Counted from the first letter of the stretch, positions 32,405 to 47,894 are shown. The stretch: DNA of 64,000 bases from Rhodosporidiobolus odoratus (GCA_034387635.1 JAOANU010000007.1:868001-932000); one strand, 5' to 3'. Program-made: numbers and translations. The notes: generated from the sequence alone by a model not told the origin.

Positions 32405-32934
32405 GCACCCGACGTTGATGGACGAGAGGGGACGGGGTCAAGGCGGCTGGTGAGCTGATCTGTACAGACGTAGTAGACGGACACGCCCTTTCTTGCAAGT
32501 CGGCCGTGTTGGTCGAGGCAAGATGAGACACGAGAAAAGGAAAAGAAAAAACAACGATGGCGGAGGGAAGGAGCCGGCAACAAGGCTGTGCTGTTGCCCC
32601 CGCGCCTCAACTTGGCCTCAGTCGTAGGTAGCTAGAAGATGAAAAGATGGTGTTCGAGCTCAGTTCAGGTGGAAGTCACCGCACGGTGAGCAGAGTGGAG
32701 TCAGTGGACGTCGACGGACAAGTCCGCGCCGGTAGAAGGAGAACTCGTTCTTTCTGGTTATCGTCTATTGCTGTTCTCTACCACGCATAAGCGAGTGCGG
32801 CGAGCATCCTCTATACACCAGAACATAGAATCCGCGTACAGTCTGACGGGGGTTGATCAACATTTGAACGTTCAACACTCAACTCGCTTCTCTCCTTTCA
32901 ACTGCCATCCACTCGTTCCTACAACAGAGTGGAC
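32405..32934. other. Intergenic, no gene seen
   Basis: This is the 3' region of the barrel gene and promoter of the F-box gene, with an A/T-rich stretch just before 32935. No repeat or RNA gene is seen. Confidence 0.35.
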
Positions 32935-35900
32935 ATGAGTCCACACAGTGCAGATCAATCTCCCTATTCTATCCTACCCAGTGAACCAGAACAACTCCCA
33001 GCGTTGTCCGACCTCGATTTGAACTCTCTCACCGAAACTCATCAACCTCACTCGAGCTCGCATTACAACCACCATTACAGCTATATATCCAGACCTATAA
33101 CTCCCTCGAGGCAGTACTCTACTCAGACCATCCACCCTCACCAGTCTCAGTCTCAATCTCAATCTCCAACTTCTTCTCATCTTCACCTCGAATTTCAACT
33201 CGACCAGCCAGACCCAGATCAAGACCAGGACAACGACGAAGACCTCATTCAAGACACTGCAGACACCTCCCTCGACTCCTACTACGACTACGACCACCAC
33301 TCCCACAATCCAGGCGATCTTCCTCCCGAACTAATCTCCCTCATCGTGCACCATCTTTTCTACACACATCACCCTTATCCCTCTCCCTTCCCCTCTCCAG
33401 ATCCTTATCTTTCCCTCCTCTCCAACCCTTTCATCTTCTCCCTCTCTTCCGCAAACCTAGCGCCCCCGCTCGATGCCCAAGCGAAAGAAGCCCTTTCTCA
33501 TGCCGCGCTCGTCAACAAGGTTTGGAATGCCGAAGCGACCAGGGCATTGTGGCGGAGGGTCAGTTTCGGAATGCCAAGGGACTTTGAAAGCGTCCTCAGG
33601 ACGATCGAAGAGTATTCGGGAGGAAGGAGGGTCAAGAGACAGTTGCCGGACGAGGCAGGAGCTAGAGGGGTAGGGGGCGCGGTACAGCTGGGCGCAAGTT
33701 TGGGATTGCAGTTGTTTGGTGGAGGAGGAGGAGGGGACGAGACGATCAAGGCGAGTTCGAAGGAGAAGGGCAGGGCGGGGTTGGAGTTTGTTGAGAGGTG
33801 GAGGAGAGAGGGGAGTGAGGGTTGCGCCGTAGAAGGCGAGATGGAACGGCCGATGGACATTGACTGTGCGTTTCGCTTTTCCCCATCGTTTCTGCGTGAC
33901 TCTCCGCCTCACATGAGGCGTGCGGCGCTGATTTCGGTCTGCCCCCACCACTGCATATCCTGTTCTTCGGCCTCCCTCCCGCCTCTATCCGCCTTATCCA
34001 TACGCCAGCAGCTTCCCTCCCACCTCCTATCCCCCTCCCGTCCTCCATCATCCCCTCAGCCACCTCTACCTCCACCTCCTCTCGCCCTCTCCCCTTCCTA
34101 AACCCCCGCGACTCCCCCCTCCTCTTCACTCGCTCAATCTCCTTTGCCCGTTTCCGGACCGCAGGAATGAAACGGTCCATCCGATCCGGTAAGGAAGAAC
34201 GGTTCGTCACTCCCGAGAGATTGTTGAAATTGTTGAAGGGGACTAGGTATCCTAAGAGGAAGTTGAAAGTTCCTGTTGAGGTGGATGAGCAGGAGTCAGA
34301 GGGGGGAATGGCAGGTATGGAGAAGGAGGGCGAGGGGGAGGGGTTGTATGGGGGGAGGGGTTTTAGAGGGTTTGGAGTTGGGGCGGGTAAGGCGGGAAGA
34401 GGAGGAGGAGAGAGCGAGGCAGAGACCGAGACCGAGACGGAAAGTGAGAGTGAGACGCCTTCCTTGGCGGATGGGGCGCAGCTGCCGGGAGGAAATTCAG
34501 GTTTCGGGCGGGGAGAAACGTTTGGAGGCTGGGGAAGGAGAAGTCGGAAGAAGGTTGCGGGACAAGTGCGTTTCGCGTCCCTCTTCCATTCCCGCTTTGT
34601 GTGTCCCGTCACGGGTTTGCGCACTCACACTCGACGCCTCATAGCTCTGTCAAGTCGGCCTCTCGGAATACATGGACAGCGCCATCACCCTTCCCGTTCT
34701 CGAAGAACTCCTCTTCCGAGGCGGTTACCTCGCCGAATACTCCGAACCCGACCTCCCACCTTCTCTCTTGCCCGACTTCCTCCCTCCCGGCTCTTCCGCT
34801 GCTTCCGCTACTGCCTCTGAGGCAGGAGGTACCACCCCTTACCTCAATTCCGCTTCCATGGTCCTTACCCCGGGAGAACAGCAGTTCCACTACAAAGACT
34901 TGAGGAGGTCTCACTCGAGGTCCCCTTCGTCGGACGACGAGCGAGGACGGTCGCAATCGATCGGTAGTCGAAGGAGCAGTCTTTCGACTTCCATCGCAGA
35001 GGTTGACGAACCTTCCTCAGCGCCGGGGAGCAGCAGCAGCGGTGGAGTGCGAACTCCTATCCTCGAAAGCGGCGATCCCGTTGATGGCAATGGGCAAGGT
35101 TGGCAGGACGGCGAGATCGAAGGTGAAGACGCTCGGACGCCAGAACAAGAATATCCTGATCACTTTGGACCTCGAGACCCCGTTCAGGAGGATGCCGAGA
35201 TGGGAGAAGGGGCCAGGACGCCGATTGGGAGGAGACCTAGCTATAGGCGAAGGAGATCTTCGGGTGCCAGATTTGCTCCGCTTCCGAGTATCTCGGTCGG
35301 AGCCGGAGGAGGAACGTCCACCTCACCCGATACAGTTATCGGAGGTGCAGACGGGAGTGTCGATACCGGCTATGAATCCGCAGACTCGGAGCTGGACGAT
35401 TTTTCGTCGTCTGAGTTTGATGGAGAGAGGACTTTCCGGGAGGGAGATGAAGATGGAGGAGGAGAGGAGGAACCGAGGGGGAGGAGTAGGGGAGGGCGAG
35501 GAACGGTCAGTGGGTTGAGTACTCCTGCTTTAGGAGGCCGGGGCAGATCGAGGTTTCCGATGAACAGGTCGCTGCCTTCGAGTTTGGCTTTGGGGCACTT
35601 GTCGAGGAGTGCTTCGCTTCCAGCACCTCATCACCACCACCACTCAGTCCATTTCCACCCGTCTCCACGCAACGAGGGGGAGCCTTCGTCGGCTTCCGCT
35701 TCTTCCTCTCTCTCCACGTCGCAGTCGAGTACGAGCGGATCTTACTTCCCGCAATCCGGTCTTACCGCCTCCAACTCGTCCTCCTCCGTCAACCTTTACG
35801 CTCTCGCCCACCCTCACGCACTCTCACACGCTCTCACTCCCTCTCGCTCCCGCAACCGTACCCACTCTCTCTCCCGCGCCTCTGAACGATCCTCTTCCGT

Positions 35901-37542
35901 CCCCGCTTCCGTCTCAGGTCGTCACGGCGGATACTACTACAATCACGAACCGGTTCCGAAACGAACGGTGCAGATCCTCGAAGGCTCTGTAGGCCAACAA
36001 CCCGTCCGAGCGCTCGACCTCTGCGGCTGCGTGAGTAGGGTCTTCGTCGCTGCTCTCGGCGAGTTCGTTGAGCGGTACAAGCTGGGTCCGCCGGCGCTTG
36101 CAAATCAGTTGGCGGCGCAGCAGGATGATGCGATGGACGAAGATGACGATGACGATGACGATGATCCGTTTGGCGGAAGAAGGACGCCGAGTGTGAGGAG
36201 TCTTAGGTTGGGCTTCGGGGGACCGGAGGAGAGGATTCTCAACCGGACTTTCTTTCCTCACCTGAGGCGGTTGGGGTTGGCTTCGTCGCTCCTTCCTTCT
36301 CACCTTCTTACCGCCTTTGTCCTCTCTTTCCCGTATCTCACCCACCTCGACCTCGCATCGACCCTCACCTCGCCGCTTCTCCTCAAAGGTCTCGCACTGG
36401 CCGGTCAGAGTGGAATCGGGTCCCGACCGATGAGGTTGAAGGCTCTCTCCCTCGCCCGATGCCGCCTTATCACCGGTCCCGCTCTTCTCGGACTGCTCTG
36501 CGGCGACTGCCCGCCCTTGACCACCATGGCGGGTATCTCAGACGACGAGGACGAGAGTTGGGGCGCTGGCGAGGTCGTCTCCGAGTTGACAGATCTCTCC
36601 CTCTTCGGAGACGGGACGTACCCCTCCCCGCTTGAAGGACCGGAACTCCGACTCGTCCTCACCGTCTCTCCCGCCTTCCGTTCCGGCCTCCTACGCACCG
36701 TCGATCTCTCCTCTACGCCCATGACCGACGTTCTCCTCTCTGAGCATTTCCCTCCTCAACCTAACTTGATCGAACTTGGTCTCGCCTCGTGCCGAGCAAT
36801 TACGATGCAAGCCGTCTCGACCTTCCTCTGCGACAAAGCCCCTTCCGTCGAAATCCTCGATTTGTCCCATTCCTGCCCCTCAACCGTCGGATCCGGCATC
36901 TCCTCCCGCCGCCGAACTTTTATCGGCGCCCCTACAATCTCAATCATGGAACTTCACGCCGTCCTCCTCAGTCAATGTGCGAGCCTCGAGAGTGCGAGTG
37001 AGAATGAGGAAGAGGCTCAGTTGATGCTGGCCCTGAGGAGGACCAATTTGAGAGTGGTTGAATTGGATGAGAAGAGTTTGGAGTTGGTTCAAGGGGGGGC
37101 GGGGGAGTGGAAGGCGGTTCCGGGGAAGGGGAGGAGGGGGTGGTACGTTCTTTCTTTCCCTCCATTTCTTGCGGTCTCCCTTTTGCGTCTTTACTCGCGC
37201 CGCGCCGGTCTCGTCATGCTGTTCTCGCCTCCTTCCCGTACTCCAATGCTGACCACGCGCCTTTGCTTGTGACCTGACAGGTACGTCGACACGTCTACCA
37301 CCTCAGGCCTCCCGCCTTACAACCCATCCCTTCCCTACCCCCGCCCTCGACAACTCGTTCACCTCCCCAAAACCTCACCTCAACGTCTCGCCCTTCTCAA
37401 ACTCGTCTCCCAACACAGTGCCATTACGTTTGAGGTTGGGTGGCATTCGAGGAAGATGGAAATTTTGAGAGGGGATGGGTTGATGGGTGGGGGTCAGGGA
37501 GGGGGACAGGAGGGGCTGTATGCTTTTCATGCATTTGCGTGA
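32935..37542 (+). CDS. Large F-box-like/leucine-rich-repeat protein, 1398 aa
   Basis: F-box proteins recruit substrates to SCF ubiquitin ligases. Four exons fit with matching phase: 32935-33865, 34060-34565, 34645-37142 and 37281-37542. A Ser/His/Gln-rich N-terminus precedes an F-box-like motif (GDLPPELISLIVHHLF, then ALVNKVWNAEATRALWRRV, about residues 127-206). Then come ISFARFRTAGMKRSIRSG and KEERFVTPERLLKLL. After VGLSEYMDSAITLPVLEELL a long disordered Ser/Asp/Glu-rich insert follows. The C-terminal third is LRR-like (LTHLDLAS, LKALSLARCRLITGPAL, LRTVDLSSTPMTD, LIELGLASCRAITMQAV, VEILDLSHSCPS) and ends TFEVGWHSRKMEILRGDGL. Histidine and aspartate runs are present. The substrate is unknown. 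The large disordered insert between F-box and repeats is unusual for the class. Confidence 0.85.
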
Positions 37543-38368
37543 ACGGGGGCAGCGGGAACTGGTGATATGGGGATTGGGGGAAGGAGTGTGACGACAGGTA
37601 GATAGTGGAGGAGACGACAGCCGACGACTTACCCCTACCTAATTTTTCCTTACTTCTTTTCTTTCCTTTTCCTTTTCCTTTTCCTTTTTCGGCTGCGCCG
37701 GTGTAATCTTCTTTCGTCAACTTTATTACTGCTATTTTGCCTCTTCAGCAGATCGTGGATCCTCGGGGCGGCACGAGCCAATCTCGACGTGGGCGCCTTG
37801 TCTCTTACGCTTCTTGTTCATCCGCTAACAGCTGGTACCCTGTACTCTCGAGCAACCACCGTCATCATCGCCTGACTCGTTTCGTCTAGCGCTCACGCCG
37901 CATCGCTTCTTTGTGGAGAACAGGTTGATGAACGATCAACCCCGGCGGATGAACCTCAAACGGCGTGTAACGGCGGCTGCGTAGGCGTATGGCACGGTGT
38001 CAACGTATGTGATCTCGCGTCGTACTTGTCTGCTGGACTAACCTGGGCTAGCTCGCTGCAGCGCTGCGCTGTCTTCCTCCTTCCCGCTGGATCGACGCTT
38101 GCCTTCAAGTTTTCCTTTCCTTTCCAACCCTTGTGCCTCCTCTCCTTCTTGTGGCAGCTTGCTTGCGTGTACTCTGTCGACCATCAGCGTCAAGCGCCAG
38201 CACGTTTTCAGCCCAACTTCAGCCCGTTCGGTCTCGGCGCGCGGCACATCCGCGGCGACTTTTTTTTTCAAACCGAAGCACGTCTCCTGGCGCACCTTCC
38301 GCACGCGCTCACTCCTGCGTTTCGCCTGCCTTTCTGCGTGACTCGACGACACTGTGTCACTCGCCACA
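37543..38368. other. Intergenic with pyrimidine tract
   Basis: This region follows the F-box gene and contains a plus-strand CCTTTT-type tract at about 37650-37690, plausible for 3' end formation. The rest is the promoter of member B. No coding exon is seen. Confidence 0.4.
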
Positions 38369-40145
38369 ATGCAAGAATACCCGGCCTTCGTCCACGCCGT
38401 TGAAGGCCTCGCACCTGGCGATCCACCCGGGCCTGCAGGTGATTGCCCAGAGGTGCTCAGATACCTCACAGAGACAAGATGGCACACCCTGCCGAGTTGG
38501 CTGCGCGCCCACGCGCTCGAGAGAATGTACTACGTAGCAGGAATACCAGCGATGGAACGCTCGCGGACGCTGGTAGGTTTCATTCGATCGTGTTTTCCCC
38601 GAACAGGCTTGATATACTCACCGGGCACCCTCTCCCCTCTTCTGATCTGCAGGAGAAAGAGCTCTGGCCCGAGGTCGCGTGGTACGAGGTGAGCACGCAT
38701 CGTCTTTTCCGTTATTCTTTCTCTTCCGTCCTTCCCTGCATCTGCGTGCTATCCTGTTCTGAATTGCATCTACCTACACAGCGTCAAGTTTGGGCCATCA
38801 ACGAACACACCCTTTTCCATGGTCGCAGTCATCGGATCCTCGTCATTCCCAGCCCCCCCAACCCCCTATATACCATTTTCCGCGCAAAGGACCTTCGGCC
38901 CGCATTCCCCACGTTGCCTTTCAGCCAACAGTACACTGAGTTAGCCTACAAGCAGGCGGTCGAAGTCCTCTCAAGCTTTGTCGAGCAGCACAGTTATGGG
39001 CACGCGGAACAGAGTCATGCTTGTATGCGTCTCCGAAGCATGGGGCAGCAAATGACGCAGACCTATGCTTCTCGGCCGTTTCTTCAGCGTCAGGCCCTCT
39101 CCGTCAACATCTGGAACGCCTTTGTATGCGCCTTGCAGGACAGTGACTTCGAGGTACGACTTTACCCCTTTCCGCTTAAGGAGGACTCTTGAAAGACTTG
39201 GCTGACTCGTTGGAGACCCTGGAATGGCTTGCTCCCTGCAGACCGACGTACACCTACTGTTCTCTGGCGATGAGTATCACCAAGTGAGTAGTACAATCCG
39301 CCTTACCGCCGCGTAGAAAAAGGCTGATCTCGCAAACAGGACTTGCACCGACTTGGACCCGGCCTCCAGCCCTCCGCAGGCGGTGCCGTCGCTCTTAGTG
39401 CCTCCTCCTTTGTTGCTCCCCCGCCATTTCCGAGCTGCGCCACCGAAATCTACTTCACCGAGAAGGCCTTCCAGGACATGATCGTTGCGATTGTCGTCCA
39501 TGCAGTCTCATGCAGAAATCTAGACGCCCACGACTCCGTCAAAATCTGTGAGGACCTCACTTCAGGATTATTACACGTCAACCACAGAATGAAGCACGGA
39601 GCGGCAATGGGTTTGGCATTGGCTCACGAGTTAGAGGCGATTTGGGCGCAATTGCCGTCTTGGGGTCAGAAGTTTGTACGTCATCTCGTCTTCTCTCCTC
39701 AGTTGTCGTCGCATCGGTGTCTTTCGCTAGGCTGATTAGGGTCGCATGGCTTTCTTTTCTTCCTTGATCTTCCTGGGTTTTTTGCCCCGCAACAGCCTGG
39801 CTCTATGTTCATCTTTGACTGCATCAACCCGACGGTAAGTCTCGCACTCTTGGTGGGGTATCTTTGATCCTACTGCTGACCCTTGCCCTGTCTGCGCTGC
39901 ACGCCACTTCTGCTAATTCGCCCCCTTTTCCTTCTACGTCATCTTGACCAACGCAGCCACTCTCCGAGTTGCACGCATCCGCTGTCGCGACTCACCAGCA
40001 GCTCAACTACATGGACCCCATGCTGTTCCAGCATCCTTATCAGCTGGGGGTGGGGGATGGTTCGGGATATATGAGTTTGGGAGAAGTGCGACGGAGGCTT
40101 GGGAGAGGTAGGGGGGAAACGGCGGGTAGAGTATCGGGTTGGTAG
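38369..40145 (+). CDS. Unknown seven-exon paralogue family, member B, 405 aa
   Basis: Exons: 38369-38572, 38653-38688, 38782-39153, 39242-39283, 39340-39675, 39796-39834 and 39957-40145. All are multiples of three with canonical GT..AG introns of 56-122 bp, so all introns are phase 0, as in A and C. The start MQEYPAFVHAVEGLAPG follows a CACA context. Family motifs: HTLPSWLRAHALERMYY, VAWYE-RQVWAINEHTLFHG, PAFPTLPFSQQYTELAY, LSVNIWNAFVCALQD, LAHELEAIWAQLPSWGQKF, FDCINPT, PLSEL and GYMSLGEVRRRLGRGRG. Exons 2, 4 and 6 encode only 12, 14 and 13 residues. Closer to C than to A by eye. No domain is recognised; no signal peptide or membrane helix is seen. Confidence 0.85.
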
Positions 40146-41883
40146 CACGTGTGAAGGAAGACAGTTGCAGGTGCAGATGTCTGTTGTTGTAGCGTTGGAA
40201 TGTGGCGCAGCTAATTGCAGCAGGAAATGGGCGTTTTTGAGAAGGTCATGCTCGCTTGTTCCGGCGTAGCTTTTTAGCGTAAGCAAGCTAGGTAGAGCTC
40301 AGGGCTGGGTTGACGACCCGACTGATGAGGCCAAGTACCACGAGACGCATGAAACAAGGTATGGGAAAGCAGATATGCTACTTTGGGCCTCGTAGAAAAG
40401 CATATTCATCAGTGGTCTTCGTCCCGGCCATAGCCCACGTGCCTTCCTAAACACTGTGGTATTCATCAGCACATCTCATATACCTGTGAGATGGAGCAGC
40501 ACCGCCATTCATGCAGCCTTGCACCAGCTTCAAATGATGTGGCACAGTCAGCTGGTAAGATGCAGTCGGATGGGGCATGTCGGGTATAAGTCAGATTGAC
40601 CTCTCTGATGATACCGTGGAGCCTGACTCAAGGTGGCAACTCAAGCTACAGAAAGCAGCTGAGCCAGCCAGCTGGCAAATTGGGACGGCGGAGCCAGCAG
40701 ACAAGAAAAGCCTTGACAGAGGATTAAGGGATCAGGGACATTTACTTGATATGCGGATTCCTCGTGTGATGTGCAGCCAAAGGATGAGCCGTATGCAGGT
40801 AAGGCTCGATCGTCCGGGGTAGTAACGTAAAGTTGTCAACAAAGCACGAAGGAAAAAGAGAAGATCAGTCGCTTTTGCTCTGCAGTCCTGGCCTTTCAAA
40901 GTAGCTCCAGCAGGGAGAAGAAGTTGCGGACTTGCCTAACTTTCATGAAGCCGGTACAAACGAAGATGGAGGACCGTGAGTGGGAAGGAATAGGAAGGAA
41001 AAGGAAAAGAACAGCCCGGACACGTCGGCCGAAGTCGATCGAGATGTGGATAAGCGACAGCTGCTCCTGGTTTCATATGGACTCCGTCTCTGCGCCTCGT
41101 CTGAGTGCCGTGCGGGTCTTGATATGCACAATGCTCCATCAGCAGAAAGAGGCGATCGGAGAAGGGCGGTGCAGCCTCGGCGCACATCGCTAGCCAGTGC
41201 CGCTGAACAGGTCTGCTACACCATATGAATCTGCTACTCTCAGAAGGAGATTTTGGCGCCACGCAGAGCGCAGCTGGGAGACGAAAGCAGTACGCTGTTG
41301 AGAGTGGGGAAGGGGTCTCATCTCTTGCGGCTCGTAGTCGCTCATTGCTCGCACCATCTGGCACGCTGCACCCCGTACCGGCTGCATATACGCCATCGCT
41401 ACTACGTCAGCCATACCGGACCCTCGTTCGTGCAGTGTTGACTGCAATTTCGACGCTGTTCATCGACTTCAATTCCAACGGAACAGCAGCTGGAACGGCG
41501 TATCGCAGGTGAGCACTCTCTGAAGCCCTGTTGCGTGTCCTGGCGCCCCGCTTATTCGGCCCCCATCAGCGCAGAACCGTGATTTTCTCCTCGCACTCAC
41601 CATCCCCTCCACAGCCGCCCCATCTCTCGCTGCTCCGCCCTCTCCTGGATCGCCTCCCAGCCTGCATACGGCTGCCACGTCGGAGGGATCGGTATGATTG
41701 CTTCGCTGCAGGCGGTCACACCGCTTCGCTCCCTCTACTCCCGGAGGATCCGCGGGCCTTTTGGCTGTTTTTTCTCCTTTTAACCGAAACTGCACCTGCA
41801 CATCGGGATCGCTACCTCGCCAGCCGACTGCTGCTGCTTGCTGCTTTCGTCCTACCCTCTTAGTGCAGCCCTCGGTCCGTGGT
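40146..41883. other. 1.7-kb gap between members B and C, no gene seen
   Basis: ORFs here are short and lack splice or family support. The gap is longer than most in the conserved part of the window and may hold the regulatory DNA of member C or the remnant of a further copy too diverged to recognise. Confidence 0.3.
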
Positions 41884-43793
<1,910 letters not shown>

Positions 43794-44096
43794 ACCGAGC
43801 GCCCGACAGCGAGGTAAAGTCGAAGGTGAGATACAATGCAACCTAGCAAGGGGTTGATAGGCTTGTAACAGCATGAGCACCAGGACAGCAAGGAAGCGGA
43901 TTGAGAAGGTCGACCGTGACGGTTCAGTCTTTCGAGCGTTGCTTGTCTCCGACGGCGAACTCAGGACCTCCAGCCAAGCTGCTCGTAGTTGAGTGGTCCG
44001 ACGAAGACGTGACTCTCGACAATGGCCAAGCAGCGAGAAAACGGGTCAGGGGTTGGCTAATGTCCATCGTGACGAGTCTATACCGCTCCTTTGCAC

Positions 44097-47000
44097 TTAC
44101 CATAATCCCCACTCTTCCATCTCCATCCCAGCTGCATTGTCCATTCCGATTTCACTTCCCTCGCCTCCTTCGGCATCCGCGCCGATCAACCCTGCCAGCG
44201 TTTCATCCAGCAGGTGGAATTCCTGCCCTAACATGCCAGGCGTGGTTGAAGCCGATATCGAGGCCGACATCGAGCCTGAAATTGAGGATACTCGTGCTGA
44301 AGCTGACCCGGTGGGGAAGGCTGAAGGGAAGGCGTCATCGAAGCCGGCGTTGCTGTCGGTAGTTGAGGAGACGTACGATGCAGAGAACTGCTCCGAACGT
44401 GAGTGCGATGGGGTGGGAATGTTGATGAGAGAAGCGAAGCTCGTGTCTAGCGAAGAAGACGGAGTAAAAACGGAGTTTTCGAGGGCGGGGGCAGAATGGC
44501 CGAGTGCGAGAGAGAAATCAACGGAAGTCGAGGCGGTCGGCGCAGGGTGCTGTTGCTGTACTGCGCCCCGAGCGCCGAATTGGGTATGGTACTGCAGCGA
44601 CGGTGGATGTGGCAGGACCGGGTCGGCCTGTGAGAGGCGGAAAGCAAGAGCGTGACTGTCGAGGCGGAGGATGAAATTGTCGAGTTGGGGCGAGGCGCAT
44701 ACGTAGCCCGCCGTTCGGAGGGTCAGCGAAATACTGTGTAGGTCGAAGCCGAAGGAGATGAGCAGCAGAATCCACGGCATACCAGGAGACGGAGGAGAGT
44801 CAGCCAAGAGTAGCAAATGATTACAGCCCGAAGGGAGAAGAGGGGGACGAACCGTTCTAACGTCCCCGCCCACTTCCCATCCATCTCTACCCTCCCCTCG
44901 TCCACTTCTTCCAAAACAAAGCTCACCCAATCCATAATCTGGACCTTCCTCATTGTCGAAAACGCCGCCATATTCGGTACCGTCTCCAATCCCTCCAACT
45001 TGGCTTCCAACGCAACGAGGCATAACTCTCGAGCATGTTTGACGGCGAGAAAGAGTCGATCATGGGCCTGTCGCGTTGGGTAGTCGACTTCTTCTCCAAG
45101 TCGAGCGGCGGTTCGTGCCGTGTCTGATGCTATACTTTGTCGTCGACGCAATTCGTGATATAGAGGTAAGGTGAGAGATGTCCAGGTGTAGATGACGAAA
45201 TTTCGCATTCCTCCCAATGCAAGCTCGCGGTGCCATCTCACTCGTTTGGCCTTAGTATCCGCATGCGGAAAGAGAGGACTCGACTTTGGCGATGCGGTGG
45301 TAGACGAGGACGGTCTTGAGAACTCGGCCCGACATAGCTTCGAGGCGATGAGGGCGAAGGAGGTACAGATGCTGCGGAAGTGGGAGAAGTTTGTGAGGAA
45401 GGAGGTAAGGACGGGTTCGGAGAGGGGTTCGCGACGGGCGTGGGCTGGTGCGGAGGAAAGAGAGAGAAGAAAGAGGCAATACCATCCAGCAAGGTAGGTA
45501 AGGAAGCAGTAAGTGCGTAAATGCAAGCGATATAGACTGATGAGAAGGCTGGATGCGACGAAACTTACTGCCAAGAACCTTCTCCGCCAATTCTCGAGCG
45601 AGGGCCAAGAAAAGCATCGGTACTATCTCAGGATAACCACCAAGATGTCAGCTTAATCGATCTAATTTTCAATCGCAGGGGGAGGAAAGCAGCCATACTC
45701 GGGCGAATGTCGGGCCAAGTCGTATGATCCAACTCATGCTTCAATGTTTCCTTGAGCGATTTGTCAAGCTGAACAAGGTCGGGTACGTCTTCTCCCGTGA
45801 GAGCGAGGTGGTCCGCTGGAGTTGCCGTGAGTTTGCCGGTGTCGAGTCTGTATAGGATGCACCGTTAACAATTTAGGCCGACAGAGAGGGCGAGGAAGGA
45901 GCGTACTCGGATAAAGCATCGGCGCTGAGATGGATTGACCTACAGACACCGCGTCGAGGTGATCAGCCATTCCACACGGAACCAGGAGGGTAACGCGGAA
46001 CAGTATATGAACGAAATAGACCTCACTTACCAGTACGTCCGGTCCTCCAGCGTGTTTACCCCTTTGACCTGCTGCGTGTCGGCCAGCACGCGGACATGAG
46101 CCATATAGGCCGACAACCAAGGTCGTTGTAGGCGGATGTCGGCTTCTTGTTCTGCGCGCGGCGAAGGACATAGGTACGGGCAGGAAAGGCGTCAGCAACG
46201 CAAGAGAACCTCGAGGGAAACGACGATGTGAGGTGGATGGAAGGGAAGACGCACCCCAAAGGCTCAAGGCATCAAGCATCATACATGTAGCAGCATTTGC
46301 CACCGAGCATTCAAACAAAACCTCCTCCTTCTTAGCCATCCTCTCGGCCTCATCCCTCATCCTCCTACAAGCGTCCATCCTTCTCGTCCCAAACGCCCTC
46401 AAATCTCCAGGCTGGATTTGTTCGAGTGCGGTAGGGCGGGGTGAGGCAGAGCCGATAATGACGGGGTCGAACGAGAAGAGGGCGCCGAGAGTGCAGGCTG
46501 TGTACGCTAGGACGCGTTCAGAGGGAGCGAGGTGACAGAGTTTCCAGTGGCAGGAGGTGAAGAGTTCGCGAACCTTGTAATGTCGGAAAAGGGTGTGGTC
46601 GAAGACGCTGGATTGCTCGAAGCCTGTCAAGACGACAACGGGCGTCAATCAGTGAGAGGGATGCGGTCATGTGTCTCAGACTGTGTGCGCCGAGATGGTG
46701 ATCCAGGGAGAACAAGACGAATATGAAATGGAAGGTGGATGTTCCCTACGCACAATAGAAAAAATGCTTCGCCAAGTCGACCGTGATCTCCTCAAGACTC
46801 ACACCCGGTCCACCGCAGCCCGATGCTAGCTGAGTGTCTGGATCATAATCCGCGCCGTTGAGGGAGATGAGCGGAAGCGAAAGAGGAACGAGGTCGAGTG
46901 TGAGCGAGGTGGGTTGGGGATAAGGTATAGCCGACGTAGAGGCGACGGTTGAGGCTGTATCCGCTAGAACTGCGGTAGGAGGGGACGGCGTCGAGGTAGA

Positions 47001-47476
47001 TAGTGAATGATTAGCTGAGTCGGTTGAGGCGGAAGTGGAGGGAGGCGGCAGACTCGAAATTGGAGCGGGAGACGGAGCAGGAGTGGGTCGTGCGCTGCGC
47101 TTCTGCGGTTTTCGGCGAACCACGGGCGTCGTAGTACAGCTACAAAGGTTCAAGGGGCGACGTCGTCAAGACAGGAATGTAGTCGGGTGAGCAGAGGAAT
47201 AAATGCGAGAAAGCGAAAACAACATACTCGACGCCTTTCTCGACACATCGGGGACATCCGGCTGGGTTGGGATGGCATAGAACCCTCTTTGCCTAGATAC
47301 CCATGGTAGACATTATACAAAGAACGGCTAGTCAGTATGGATCAGCGGTATAGAGTGAAAAGAAAACGGAGAGAAGACGGAAATGGTCCGGAAAATAGGC
47401 TCACCTTGCATCGGTCACAAGCTGGTGGCTTCTTCTTCTTCAGAGGCTCTGGATGTGGGATCGCAGCTGGCTGCAT
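44097..47476 (-). CDS. Zn2Cys6 fungal transcription factor
   Basis: This is a DNA-binding regulator of the Gal4 type. Exon 1 (47476-47405) encodes MQPAAIPHPEPLKKKKPPAC and DRCK. Exon 2 (47292-47228) and exon 3 (from 47139) complete the zinc cluster: CDRCKAKRVLCHPNPAGCPR then CVEKGVDC, with all six cysteines. A Ser/Pro/Thr-rich linker follows. The middle region resembles the fungal-specific regulatory domain: SVFDHTLFRHYKVRELFTSC, LAYTACTLGALFSFDP, ANAATCMMLDALSLW, RPWLSAYMAHVRVLADTQQ. The C-terminal exon ends with a Ser-rich, acidic tail (GMEMEEWGLW) suited to activation. Target genes cannot be read from the sequence. It is divergent from WRAP73 with 418 bp between start codons, and its stop lies 303 bp beyond member C, converging on it. 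Confidence 0.88.
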
Positions 47477-47894
47477 GCTGCGGCGAGTACTGCGTCGAGG
47501 GTGATTGTCCTGGAATTGCTGCCAGCGACAAGGGCGTGAGCGATCCTTCGGGTTGAGGCGCTGGAATCGACAAACAAGGTGCTCAACACAGCGATACGAA
47601 CCCTCAGAAGCAGTTCGACCACTTCTAGTCGGCTTGACGAGGCCTTGAGAGAAATTGCGGTGTTGGCGACTGAAGAAGAGGCGGACGAGCGCGCTATGGC
47701 TTTGCAGGGGACCGGTCCAGCGTCGAGGCCTTCTGAGTATACTGTTTTAGCAGTGCACGTCTTTACCGGTCTGTCCGAGAGTTGCTGTTGAGTATCGCTG
47801 CAAGCGAATCGCTTACAGTAACTCGCTCCCTTGTTTGGTCCGCGTCTTCGCTCGACCAGACTGACACCGACATCAGGTCGATAAGGGATATAAA

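Noticed and set aside
32974..33306. Val-rich minus-strand ORF opposite the F-box gene N-terminus
   Set aside because: It is the shadow of the His/Gln/Ser-rich coding strand.
33746..34624. 292-codon minus-strand ORF
   Set aside because: Antisense to the F-box gene exons 1-2 and low complexity.
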